Shown piece after piece: positions 14,072-25,018 of a DNA stretch of 64,000 nt; within the stretch, counting starts at the first letter, position 1; each line of letters starts with the position of its first letter. Source of the DNA: Lateolabrax maculatus. Lineage: Eukaryota; Chordata; Actinopteri; Acropomatiformes; Lateolabracidae. A model generated the notes under the pieces. The model saw only the letters and a program-made list of their open reading frames with translations. It searched no databases and was not told the origin of the DNA. The stretch is from the NCBI GenBank assembly GCA_031216445.1, contig CM062216.1, positions 8,181,501-8,245,500 of the forward strand, given 5' to 3'. A program made the translations under genes and the position numbers.

Positions 14072-14250
14072 TTTGACAATTTGGGAATAATGCTTATTAG
14101 CTCTTTTTGCTGAGCGTTAAGACAGTCTACAGCATGCCACTGTAATATCTGTACTGTAATTATGAAGCTACAGCCAGCAACTGGTTGTCTTAGCTTAGCA
14201 TAAAGACTGGAAAAAGGGGGAAATGGCTTGTCTGGCTCTGTCTAAAGGTA
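14072..14250 (+). repeat. percomorph interspersed repeat, family B
   Basis: I recall this as a common fish repeat, with 'aattatgaagctacagccag', 'cttagcttagcataaagact' and 'tggctctgtctaaaggta' as landmarks. It carries several substitutions and is truncated on the right. No coding capacity; class unknown to me. Confidence 0.75.
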
Positions 14251-14542
14251 CACCGACCACGAGAATGGTGCACCTTTACTTCGGTTGCAGTGCATTTGTG
14301 CTGCAGCAGAGCATGTGTTACAGTATAATGTTGGCAGGGGGTGCTCAGCTAGAATCACTTTATCCAGAGCTTCTGTGTTTTCAAGGCGGATATCCAGCTT
14401 TCCTCCTCCTTATTTTATCTATGCAGAAGCACTCTCAATGTTTTCAGTGGATTATGTTCACTTGTGCTTTGTTTTGCTCAGACCTCCTAGTCCGCAAACC
14501 GCCGAAATCCATCGCACTTCAACACAGCTGTATATCTACTCC

Positions 14543-14567
14543 GGCTTTCCAGCTTTCCAGCTTTCCA
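14543..14567 (+). repeat. 8-bp tandem repeat (agctttcc x3)
   Basis: Three head-to-tail units of gctttcc/agctttcc overlap the left arm of the hairpin at 14560-14609. The overlap suggests that replication slippage acted at the same place as the event that made the inverted repeat. Confidence 0.85.
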
Positions 14568-14609
14568 TCCGCTCATCGCCAGATCGTTGGTGATGAGCGG
14601 ATGGAAAGC
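14560..14609. repeat. inverted repeat, 21-bp arms
   Basis: The left arm (14560-14580, starting gctttccatccgctcatc) and right arm (14589-14609, starting ggtgatgagc) are reverse complements over 21 bp with one mismatch, which would be a G-U pair in RNA. The outer 18 bp match perfectly. The loop is the 8 bases agatcgtt. A plus-strand open frame (14223-14648) runs through the hairpin but shows no protein features. Confidence 0.95.
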
Positions 14610-14650
14610 AAAGAGATGATGAATGGTGTGAGTTCAGATCACTTGTAGAC

Positions 14651-15369
14651 TGAAGATCACATGCTGCATTATTAAACTGATCATTTTAACACTCCTAACC
14701 GTAAACAGCCACAGTCAGCGTGTCGTTTAAATCACAGATTGACAGAAAAAACAGACACTGTGTGGTGAACTTCAGCGACGGTTAGGAATGAAAAATGACC
14801 CTGTATTTTTTGACTCATTCATTAAATTCTTGTGCAAGAAAACGACATTAGTGGTTAGTCCCTAATTCATTAATGCTAAGAACTAACTTGTCAGAACCAT
14901 TCATGCATAACAATGAGTTCAACATCTCGAAAGTTTGCTGTAGCACGTCAACTTTTTTTTAATGTGCCGCTCCAAACCAGGATGGGATGGGTCTGTTCAC
15001 GAAAAGTGACGCTGACGAGCGCATCAACTTTATGAAACGTTGAACATGTTTCAACTAAAGGCACCAGAAACAGCCAGCCAGCCGAACCTTACTTATCCTC
15101 TCCCTGTAGTCTTCTGTCTCGAGGCTTCACCTGTGAAACGTTGACTAACAGATGAACTGGTGTGGCTGCACTCTCTGCACTCTCTGCTCTCTCTGCTGCC
15201 TTCAGGCTCGCCTGGCTGAGATGATTGATTGCTAACGGCGCCAAATTAATAATTTGTTATTTTAAAGCATTTGCTCTCAGGGAGTTCTGACCTCTTCTCT
15301 CTCAGTTTGGTAGCTCCGCCTTTACATTTTTTCTCTTTGTGCTTGTCAATCTTGCTCAACTCCATTGTT
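14651..15369. other. unique non-coding DNA
   Basis: No gene and no repeat recognised. A short 'ctctctgc' cluster near 15170-15200 is simple sequence. Confidence 0.55.
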
Positions 15370-15590
15370 TATCCAAATGTCCCCACCTGGATAATTAGAG
15401 GTGGGGCCCAGGTGAAATTAGAATGGACTGGACCAAAAGTAATTAGCTGGGAGCCCATTCGCCTGGGCGAGTCAGCCACACAGCCAAAATGGGCCAAGGA
15501 CACATCTTTTGTATGTCTTTTGTGTTTGTATAATGGGCTGCTCAATCGGCCCACAGAGCAACCGGCCCACCCAGTGCTCCCGTGACAATG
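15370..15590 (-). mobile_element. probable truncated hAT-like element end
   Basis: On the minus strand this GC-rich block begins 'cgggagcactgggtgggccg', then 'gtgggccgattgagcagccc'. This resembles the subterminal part of a fish element I recall as starting CAGTGGCGGACTGGCC, with the terminal bases missing here. Open frames on both strands (15271-15585 and 15369-15554) follow from its base composition. The attribution rests on memory of the family. The inner part, with several CAGGTG/CACCTGG and AATTAG words, could instead be a conserved non-coding element. Confidence 0.4.
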
Positions 15591-16296
15591 GTGAACTTGA
15601 ATTATATCATACGCTAACGTAATATGACATTTTACATTTGAATGCAGTTTTGCTTACTGTTGAGATGGAAAATGAACATAGGAGAGGCTGTAGGCAAGTG
15701 AAAAATTAGGCACACACACATTATTTAAATTAAAATTACATTAAACGTCACGAGTGAAAGCTGAAATTAAATATAAATCCACATATGCTCTCCCCAAAAA
15801 GTCTGGAGAAGGTTACAGAGACAGCCTGGTACTCTAATGAGCGTCAGCCCGTAAAACCTCCGTTCTGTCCCTCCTGCGCTTTCTGTGGTTACTTATTCTG
15901 TGTTTTAATGATGCAACCAAATTCACAATACATGTAGTTGTTCTCATTTACATATTTTCTGTTTCTGTTGTCAGGCAACCGAACAAGGAGGAAATAACCT
16001 ATTGATTTAATCGCTCCTCAAATGTCATCCAAGCTGCCATGGTGGTTATCAAATCATTATTTTATAATTGCAACGTCATCTGACAAAATCAGCATAAATA
16101 GCAACAGCTGTGATTGGCTTTATTGTTTTTTGAAATGTGGATAATAGAGAAAGTTAGAGACGACAGACGGCCGTCTTCTTAACTTCATTCCCACACAACC
16201 CCAACTGCAGGGAGACGCAGCCAGTTACTGTTCTCTATGATGACCCATGCTGTGTTTGAATGCAGCCAAATACAGAATAGAGTTTATCTTATTTTC
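15591..16296. other. unique non-coding DNA
   Basis: No gene or recognised repeat. Confidence 0.6.
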
Positions 16297-16331
16297 CTCT
16301 TCTTCTTCTTCTTCTTCTTCTTCTTCTTCTT
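16297..16331 (+). repeat. (CTT)n microsatellite
   Basis: About eleven uninterrupted CTT units. Confidence 0.97.
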
Positions 16332-17654
16332 GATCTTATTTTAAATATAAAGTGTAAAAATGGATAGTTATTTGCCAGACTATTTCTTGGGCGGAAGCCT
16401 GGAGCTATATGCTATTGTGACAATTACTTCCTAGGCTGCACACACTCATTTGCCCGGAAATGACAGCTGTTCTTTTTTTTTTCTCATTTCTCTCTTTTTA
16501 TTGTTTATTTTCAGAAAAAAAAACAACAAAAAAAAAAACATATTACCACAGTCTGCCCAAAGCTGGTTGTTGACTGGACATGATTACAGAATCTGGAGTC
16601 TCGTCATCAAAGTGATGTTGCCAGGCACTGCCCCTGACCAAGAAATAGTCCATCATTTAACCCCCCACAAAATCACAACTTGTTTTGCACTTTGGTTAAA
16701 CAAATTAAACAAATGAGAGTTCGGCCACGTCTGACAATGTAGAGCTCTCCCTGACAAGCTGAGTCTGAGATGTCCCTAAATGACCACCGTACAGAGAATA
16801 AACCTTTTTTATTTAATGTAAAACATGGAATTCTCTTCCCTCCCCTAGGCTTAACTTTATATATATTTAAATCATGAGTTATAAAAAGGTCAAAGGCAAA
16901 GGGGATAAGTACTTAATGAGAGCGCTTGCAGCTATTAATCCTGATTTGTCCACCAGTGGTGTTAAAAACCCTCAAAACAGTTTATGCCCTAAGCTTAACA
17001 TTGTATTAGCATTAAGCATTAAATCATCAAGACATTTCTCTTGAAAAAACAATCTGTGTTTCAGCAGAGGCATAAGTAGATTTTCTTTCAAGTTGCCTTG
17101 AAATCTGATGGTCCTCTCTGCAGGATGTGTACACAATTGTGTACACAATCTTTCATGCTCTGATAGTTGCTCAGTGTCCATTAGGCCCACTGGAGAGAAG
17201 ACTGAACAATTACAAATAATTCAAGTGAATGGAGGTAACACAAACTGTTTATTCCTCTTATCCAGCTCAGATTGTATTCTGCTTGACGACAACTTGACTA
17301 ACTGGTGTTACAGTTCCATGTCAGACCTCACATAGTGTGAAACTGTAACCCATTCAAACAGAAAGCTTTTCAAATAACCACCCTTTAAGAATAAACAAGC
17401 AAAAATCAAAGAAAGATCGGGAAATCGTTTTTCCTCTGGACCACCTGCATGGTCTAATTTTGATTTATATTCATAGCTGCATACAGAGGAAATGATGTAG
17501 ACCTGATTGAGCACTCCTCAGAAGTCAGCCAGTAAGCCATATGTTTTTAAATGTATCTACTGATATGTAAAAATCATGAAGCTACAACTCAGTTAGGACA
17601 AAATATGTCCACAGCTGAATGTTTACAGGGCCAGGGACAGTCCATCAAGGTTCT
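16332..17654. other. non-coding DNA with a short palindromic duplication
   Basis: Poly-T and poly-A runs lie near 16470-16540. At 17126-17149 the 12-mer tgtgtacacaat occurs twice in tandem; because tgtgtacaca is itself palindromic, 17126-17147 is a perfect 22-bp palindrome. No gene recognised. Confidence 0.7.
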
Positions 17655-17890
17655 GGTCTGGTTCAGAGACTCAAACGCAGAGAGAGACTCAAGACACTAG
17701 TGCAAAGTTGGAAAGGCAAAGTCTATACTGGAAAGCCAGTGGTCATACACAGGTAACACCTTCGGAAGAAGGTGAATAATAGGGAGTAGGTGTGGATAAT
17801 CAAGGGAGTTGGAGACATATGAGGGCAGGAACTGAAAGGACAAGACATGTCATTATTTCAAAATAAAACCGGAAACACAACAGGCAAAGA
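17655..17890 (+). repeat. fish interspersed repeat, family C
   Basis: Recalled as part of a fish repeat with 'ggttcagagactcaaacgca', 'ccagtggtcatacacaggta' and 'ggagacatatgagggcagga' as landmarks. It is degenerate, and I cannot tell whether it comes from a retroelement or a DNA element. No coding frame is intact. Confidence 0.5.
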
Positions 17891-19219
17891 CTCAAGAAAT
17901 GTTGTCATAACACTGTATTTCATTCCATAGTTCCCTGACTGAATGACAGTTCTGGGAATGTAAAAACAACCTTATCAAATATTAACAAAGTGGTATAAAA
18001 GTTTCACAGAAAAACACAATGCTGCCCACACATTCTGCCTGCAGCAAAAATAACAAAATCCATAGATAGCAGTCACTTTTTACAAGGTGACATGTTTTTA
18101 TCACTGTATTATTTCTGTTTTGTTGCTACATTCCAAAACAGAAGTTCTGCCCTACCATAACTATTACAGCATGCCTGGCCTTTCCCGTTTCCACACTAGT
18201 TGTTGGTGCCTCTTTGGGGAAAAAAGCAGAAATGCAGTCTTTAGTTTCTGGATGAAGATATGAAATGAGGAGCGGATTTGCTCTGTACGGTAGACACTGT
18301 GAAACACCAAATCCTGGCCTACCAATTAGGTGCACCTAATGCACAAAAGCACAAATGTTTGTACTCAGCTCTGTGCTTCAGCCTAGTGCTGTCTGCACAG
18401 GATGTAATCTTGGTAATCACACTGAATGATCACATGGCACTTTCAAAATGAGCAGCACGCCCCCCGAATTAGATGCTGCAGATGTCTGCCCTGCATTAAC
18501 ATGAAGTTACACACTAAATCACTGTACAGCCAGTTGATTAAGGAAAATCACTGTTTAGCCTAAAAGTATTTGTGAATCACAGATTTTGGTAAAAAGCATG
18601 AGAGAGTATACATTGAAATTGCATTGTTGCCTTAATCACATTGGACTCATTTTGTACACAGAATGGGTGATCAAAGTGAAACAAGCGTAACATACTTTAG
18701 AGGATTTAGTTCAACTTAGTGCAGCCATCTGCACCAGCTAAAGACAATAAAACAGTAGAGAACATCAATGCACAGTGCAAGCGCAACACCCAGTCGTTTG
18801 TGACACCCAGATGTCCCTGTTGTGTTATTTAACCTGTACAGTATTGACTGTTAAAGCAATGTCTGTTAGCCTCTACTGCTCTTCACCTACAGTAGTGCAG
18901 TGTTGACTGTGAAAGTATCGACTAACTGGAGAGATCATCAAACCTCTGCAGACTCCTCTTGGCCTCCTGTTGCAGTGAAATCAGCCTCTCTGTCATTCTG
19001 GTGGCATGTTCAAACGTATGCTCTGAATCTCAAAAAAAAAAAAAAAAAAACAACACAATTATTGATTATATTCTGATGACTTAAGTCTGCTTAAAAACGC
19101 CTGCCTCAAATTGTATTGCATATTTGATGCAGCAGCAACAATCTGTCTTATTTGAAATGAATTGCATGGTTTTGGCTGGACTAGTAGAAGTGAACAGAGT
19201 CTCATAGGAGCCTGAGACA
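17891..19219. other. unique non-coding DNA with poly-A tract
   Basis: No gene recognised. A run of 19 A lies at 19032-19050. The AG-rich context gives no clear SINE or LINE body upstream of it. Confidence 0.6.
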
Positions 19220-19224
19220 GCCCC

Positions 19225-19310
19225 CTGCAAGTTACTGAGTTGGCCGGTAGTTCTTATTTTCTGGGGCCAGGATTTTTTTCTGAAGCTAGGTTTTCAGAAC
19301 AACTGGCTGC
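19225..19310 (-). pseudogene. possible LINE reverse-transcriptase remnant (NYRP motif)
   Basis: Read on the minus strand, this stretch gives VLKT, a stop, then LQKKILAPENKNYRP. The spacing of a KK-x-L-x-P motif followed by NYRP matches the start of the reverse-transcriptase domain of L2/CR1/Rex-type LINEs, where the family has KKP-LDP-NYRP. An in-frame stop and the loss of similarity after NYRP show it is dead. The match is short (about 20 residues), so chance is not excluded. Confidence 0.35.
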
Positions 19311-19829
19311 TTGTCTGAGTAAATTATTATAATAACTCAGATCAGCATCCAGAGACAAAAACCTCATTTGGTACATTGGTGAAATTAAATCAAAAAGCAA
19401 AGTCATTTAGAATGTTGTTTTGCTTATAAATGAGAATACACATTGGCAGAATGTCAACTTGTTGTCAGAGACACCAGGCAGGCAGTGATTTGAGCAGAGC
19501 TTTGCCAAAGAGAAATGAAGACAGAAAATTTTAAAATTTGAAACTTGATAGTTAAGGTATTGCAGAGTTTCTAATCATACCTGCCAAGTACGTTTTCACA
19601 TACAAGGAATTTACTGTGGTGTATTGGTACATAACAATAAACATGGAGAAATAGAAAAGTTGAAGTAAAATAACAAGTTCTGCAAATATAAAATAGAAAT
19701 ATTTACAATATAAAATATAAAAAGGTATGTGTGAAATATCCGCTTTTAAAGTGGAAATGTTGTACATTTTGTGCTGGAATGTGCAAAGGTTAACAGTATG
19801 AAGTCAAGAGAATATGTTCACTGTGATGA

Positions 19830-20046
19830 TTAAAGACGTCCAGATGATATGCGTTAATATAACGCATCGAGACAGGTGTGGAGACGTTAATGTAACGTGT
19901 AGTGTCTATAGGGTGGAGGGGATCAGGGTCCATGTCAGTGGGGGTCCCGGGCCCTGTTGATGGGGCCAGCTGCAGACGGGAAGAAACTGCTCATGTGGCG
20001 TTTGTGTCTGGGATGGGAGGGGTCGGCCACAATCTTACCTGCTATC
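19830..20046 (+). repeat. fish interspersed repeat, family D (possibly LINE-derived)
   Basis: GC-rich block containing 'ggtcccgggccctgttgatg', 'gcagacgggaagaaactgct' and 'ctgggatgggaggggtcggc'. I recall this order from a widespread fish repeat usually found near retroelement 3' parts. A small 8-bp hairpin (atgcgtta/taacgcat) lies at its left end near 19848. The LINE link is inference. Confidence 0.5.
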
Positions 20047-21255
20047 TGTAAAACATAGATTAACTTCTAACTAAGTGTGTGTTTTTATGTGCTTTTTTTT
20101 TTTGGTAAATGGGGAAGTAATGATTGTCATATGTATTAACCTGATTCACAGTGGTTGTACTTTATATATATTTATCACATTTTAAGTGTTCTAGATTGGG
20201 AAAGAACCACTGGTTATTAAGAAGTACAGAAAACACGATGTTTTCAGTCATGGCCCACTTACAGTATACAGAATACTGCAAAATATAGCATTTAAAGTAC
20301 ATGTTACTTTTTCTGTATTTTGTTGCTGTGAAAGGGAGCTGTTATTAAAGCACAGCTACAACTGGTATTACTTTTGTGGTGGATTTCACTGTCTAAATCA
20401 TTTCAAATTATTGCAAACTCCACTTTCTGCTGTATGAAGACAGATCTCCAGTTGCAGTGGGTGTACTGGCATTTGCATTCAGTGCTGCATTCAACAGCCT
20501 GTGAGAATAGGCCAACATTGATCTGGAAATAGTGCACCAACAGCCTTACTTGACATCTTGTGGTAACATCACTGGTTTACTAAGGTGGACAGCAACTCTT
20601 TGCCCTGAAGTTTCATGTGGTATTTTACACATAGAAGTAGCTGTAAAAGTATGTGTAGAAGTTAGTTTGACTATGTGTGAAGGCTCGTTAGGCAACAGGG
20701 AGGATGACAATGGAAAAATATTCAGTATTACATCGAAGCAGTACTCTTTCAGATGCCAGAAAGTGATATTATTAGGAAACACAACAATGCCTTACATGTC
20801 ACAATCAAAATTAAGCCCAAATTCCTATAATTCCTGGATGATTCCTCTTGCAGTCCCATCAAGAGCAAACCTCCCGAGTGTCTATGCCTGCTGTGCATTT
20901 CCATTGGCGCTCCAGCTGACAACACCCACCAGTCGCCAACATCAAACTCCCAACACTGAGTCACTCATCAATTATAAATAAGTCACTTTGGTGCTGTCTG
21001 AACAGAACATCTTCTTTCTTGGCTCTTTAATTCATTAAAACCAATGTTCGGCTCTGCAGACACAAGCTCAGCTTGACAGCTTGAGCGTGGTAATTTCACT
21101 TTGTTTATTCAACAGTGAAACAGATGATTTATACGTTTTGTTTGTTTTTTTCTTTTTGTTCAGCTATAATGACCTAATTTTATATTTTGGGACTGTGCGA
21201 AGCCTAAGCAAGCCAACGAAGAAAGGCACACTGTGAATGCATGTCAGGAGGTTGT
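20047..21255. other. unique non-coding DNA
   Basis: Contains a 149-codon plus-strand open frame (20532-20981) whose product has no domain, no low-complexity bias and no flanking splice signals. I regard it as chance. Nothing else is recognised. Confidence 0.55.
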
Positions 21256-21259
21256 CTTC

Positions 21260-21886
21260 GGCCCTGTTCATACCCGCCATTAAAATGCATCTTGGGTGAT
21301 CCCGATCACAAATGGACAGCTCTAAGTATGTCAGTCGACACCCAGCACTGAATTGTATCTCCACCTGCGTCTCGAGGGACCACTTGTAATAGGATATCAC
21401 TCTCCCGCTGTATATGCAAATAAACACTTACATCGTTTCCGTAATTAGTCACAACGTCTGTAATAGGGCTGGTTGTTATTCCTCACTACAAGTGGCATTT
21501 ACCTCAGAGTCAGTGCAGTGATTCAGAAGCTACCTCACTAACATCACTCACGTTAATCAAACAGATCATCATAATCACGCTAGCAGAACGAAATATTAAA
21601 ACAAATCAATGGTGTTAACGTGATTAACTTCCGCGTGCCCAGAGGACGTCAGTTGAACAGGCGGTCCTTCATTGTAGCCCGGGACACATTCACGCACACA
21701 CTGCTGAAAGAATGTGGCCCCGTGAGGCCCCGACCACCGTGAGGCCCCGTCCACCGCTGTGGTCTGAGCCACCGGATCTCAATTCGTCCTCAATCCGTCT
21801 TGGATGCCTCCACACATGTACTTGGAGCTTTCCAATTGTGATCGGATCACTCAGGACGGATGTTGATTCCAGGTAAGAACAGGGCC
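21260..21886. mobile_element. non-autonomous DNA transposon with ~58-bp terminal inverted repeats
   Basis: The left end starts ggccctgttcatacc, and the reverse complement of the right end starts ggccctgttcttacc. Both continue through 'gtgatcc.gatcacaa.tgga'. The match is roughly 75% over 58 bp with small gaps. The bases 'cttcg' occur at both outer edges (21256-21260 and 21886-21890), giving a candidate 5-bp target duplication; with ggcc ends it would be only 'ttc'. The interior encodes no transposase and holds two tandem copies of a 'ccgtgaggccccg.ccac' unit near 21720-21755. The ends resemble a fish MITE I recall, but the superfamily is unresolved (PIF/Harbinger-like ends without the usual TWA target). 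Confidence 0.8.
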
Positions 21887-21890
21887 TTCG

Positions 21891-24111
21891 TTTCTGAACA
21901 TGTTATCTTGAAGCACTATGGACAGTCGTGGCATTAGCAGATATGCTTTGGCTACATGTGGGGAACTAGTCTACTGACTCGCTGAAAGGCTGCTGCTTTT
22001 AAAGTCCGTGCTATATTCAGCACACCTTACTCAGTGATGAAATAATCTGGGGGTGCTGTCAGTCACTGTTAGCCTTTTAGACTAGAAGCTCTACAACACC
22101 AGTAGGGGGAGGACAGTCATGCTTAGGCTTGATGCTGATCGGGTTTGATGGCTCTTTGAAAATGTTGTTACTCATTGTGTATTAGTGTGCTATTTTGGAG
22201 GGTTTATTTTCCTTCATGTTTGTTTTCGCCTCAGAATGTCCAGAACACTTTGCGCTCCAGAGCCTGTGAAGCATTGGGCAGAAGTGATGACTGTGGCTTT
22301 CCATTAGCCTTCCCTTTGGAGCATGGTTACACTACACATCAATGGGCAACAGACATGCTGCCAGGCTGAGATTTAATCAATCTAATTTATGAAGCCCTGG
22401 GGATATACTGTATGTGTACATGTGTCGGGTCATTTTGTATTGTGTTGTGTGGTTTGTGTGAAACATTTAGGCTGTACGTTGTTCATTTGAAGGTATCATT
22501 CCATTATGTCCTCAGGGTGTAACCCTTGTTATTACCTTCTGTTTTCATCACAACCTCGGCAGGTACAGAACCGGTGTGGTATAACTCCTGTATATTTTAC
22601 TATTCCCTGACTGTAATCAGATTGCATGATTTTTCAACAACCTTTTGGATAATTCCAAAAATAAAAACTTTTTTAGTATCACATTATATATACATAGCGC
22701 ATCTGTTCTTTAGATCCTTAACTGGCCTTTATTTGTTTCATTTGGTTACACTACTAACCAAAGATTCTGATTTTCTTGTTGATTTCTTATGACTTGATCT
22801 TACTAACAAGTTTTGTCTCTGTAGCCAAAGCTTGTTATAGTGTATTGTATTATTTGTTAAGAACAAAAAAAGACTTATGCCAGCCCTATCCTTTAAGTTC
22901 TTCAGTGATATTTGCACAAGTTGAGCCTAAGAAGCTGTAGTTCCAGTTCACATCAGTTCAAGTAGGTTAAATAAGGTCTAAAAATAAAGTGCTATCCAAA
23001 ATTGCTAATAATGTAAGCCATTTGACACTTCAGAGTGATACTCCGCCTTGCATATGGAGCTGCTCAGCTCACCACAGCCATAGTCTGAGCGTCAACCTGC
23101 ACAGTTTTGCTGATAAATCCCACTGGTCCCATTTATCTCAAGTCGGGATACAAGCCTCTTTAAATAACTCCCAAGCTGATTTTGTGTTTACAACTTGTAA
23201 TCCTGTGAACACTAAGTACCTGTGGGTTGATATGGAACGAGTAAATCTGTCACAGAGACGTGAATGCATTGCAGGAGTTTCTACAGTATGTGGAAGTAGT
23301 TGACTCCAATGAACATTTATTTTTTTTATTGCTGGTTATTTATACTCCCGGGTCAGGGGAGGACTCGGGCCTCTCCCAGCATGCATTGGGACAGAATAGC
23401 ACAGTTAAAAGGTAAAACAGAGTTTATGATGTAGAATCAGTAAAGAACTTAAACTAGTTTTCCGCAGGTCAGAACAGCTTATCATTACCTGACATCTCCA
23501 ATCTTCAACAACACACTAATTCACGTAATAGTAATCTATTGAATTGCCCTTTCTGTGCATTTTTATTTTATTATATTAATTTTTATTAATATTTTGGGCT
23601 ATTGATCTCACCACTTATAACTATGATACAGCATTTGCACTGTATATGTCTTTCTTCCAATACATTACCAACCATGTGCAGAGACAGCACTGATATACAG
23701 TGTTTAGGATATTATTTGTTATCAACTAGGGTATATGGTTTTTGCATCGCCTATCTTGAGATGGCTTTCTAATTTAAGAGTAAACTGTTTGTCATACTGG
23801 TGAACTAATTACTGGGCTAACACAAATGCACATGAGACATACAGAACCTTGTTTGTGTCGCCTACATTTCGTCAAATTACATACTGATCTCCCAAGAAAA
23901 TACACATCACTCATCGCAGTATGTTTACATTCAAGTGACAAAATAACTTACCATAGTGATGTCATATCGTTATTTTCCAACAGTTATTTGAAATATTGTT
24001 GTCTTGTCGAGGAGCGACAGATCCAAAAATACTTACATGGGATGGTCTAGAGGACACGGACAAATGGTGCATTTTGTCTAATTGTTTAATTTGGAAGACT
24101 TGTTGCCTAGA
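21891..24111. other. unique non-coding DNA
   Basis: No gene recognised. The 104-codon frame at 22989-23303 has no domain and no splice context. AT-rich low-complexity sequence lies near 23560-23600. Confidence 0.55.
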
Positions 24112-24440
24112 AGGGAAAGTCCACCCCAAAATCAAAAGTACATATTTTTCCTCTGAGTTGTAGTGCTATTTATCTATCTGGATTGTTTTGGTGTGAGTTG
24201 CTGAATTTTGGAGAAATCGGCTGAGGGATGTCTGCCTTTGATGATACGGTTGGCGGGTGTAGGAAGCAAGTGAAACAGCTCACAACAAGGTCTGTGGATT
24301 ATCTTGAGTTACCAGATCATGATTTCTGTATTTCTGTTTCAAATGAATTGTTTTGGGTGCTTTGAGCACCACAAGTCAAGTGCCATCCACAACCATTATA
24401 TTAGAGAGAAAACAGACATATCTACTGCAGATATTTCCAA
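24112..24440. repeat. percomorph interspersed repeat, family E, in inverted-dimer arrangement
   Basis: 24112-24238 reads in the forward direction: 'aaaatcaaaagtacatattt', 'gattgttttggtgtgagttg', then 'ttggagaaatcggc' and 'gatgtctgcc'. The rest (24239-24440) matches the same family on the minus strand, where it begins 'ttggaaatatctgcagtaga' and continues through 'taatataatgg', 'cttgtggtgctcaaagcacc' and 'caagataatccacagacctt' to 'cacccgccaaccgtatcat'. Both halves therefore start with the same ~26-bp block in opposite orientation. In the copies I recall, both halves lie in one orientation, so this locus has an internal inversion or two abutting insertions. Confidence 0.7.
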
Positions 24441-24799
24441 AGCTTTCTCCTTTACCTGAGCCCTAAAACGTAATGGTGAACCTTGTGAAGAACAGCTTCA
24501 TGTCCGAACAGGCTCAAACCTCAAGACTCAAACCTGCTGTTGGTTAGAAACATGCTGTAAATGTCTTTCCAATGTGGAAGAGAACTGAGTAAAAAGGCCA
24601 AGGCTTCTACCATACCTTCAAAAAGCTCCTCAGGGTGAACTGGTTCCAAAGAAAATGACTAATATGTTTTGATGGGACCCACACACCACAAAAAAAAAAA
24701 CTGACAAAATTTGTTAGAAGAACAAAAGACATAGTGAAACTTTTTTCAAAGATGAAAGTCCTATTTGATGAGCATAAGTGTACAGAGTGAACAGGGAAG

Positions 24800-24893
24800 G
24801 TACTCGAACTGCAGAAAGTCAAAGTGAAGCAACAAAGGAGGCAAAACTTTGAACCCGTGACTCTCAAACCACTGAACCACAGTGCTGCCCAGT
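24800..24893 (-). repeat. possible tRNA-derived SINE head, degenerate
   Basis: The minus strand reads 'ctgggcagcactgtggttca' and continues 'gtggtttgagagtcacgggttcaa'. TGGTTCAGTGG fits a Pol III A box, and GGGTTCAAAG is a damaged B box about 35 bases downstream. I recall fish SINE heads of the form GGCAGCACGGTGGTTCAGTGG. The body is not clearly recognisable. Confidence 0.45.
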
Positions 24894-24990
24894 TAATAAA
24901 CATTGAAAAATACGGGCAGGCACATAGCTGGGGTCAGAGGCCAGGACTATAGCATTGATTACTTTGAAAAAATCATTTTTTGTGCCTTGG

Positions 24991-25018
24991 CACACACACA
25001 CACACACACACACACACA
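24991..25018 (+). repeat. (CA)14 microsatellite
   Basis: Fourteen uninterrupted CA units. Confidence 0.98.

Noticed and set aside
20532..20981. 149-codon open frame
   Set aside because: Random composition, no family and no splice context.
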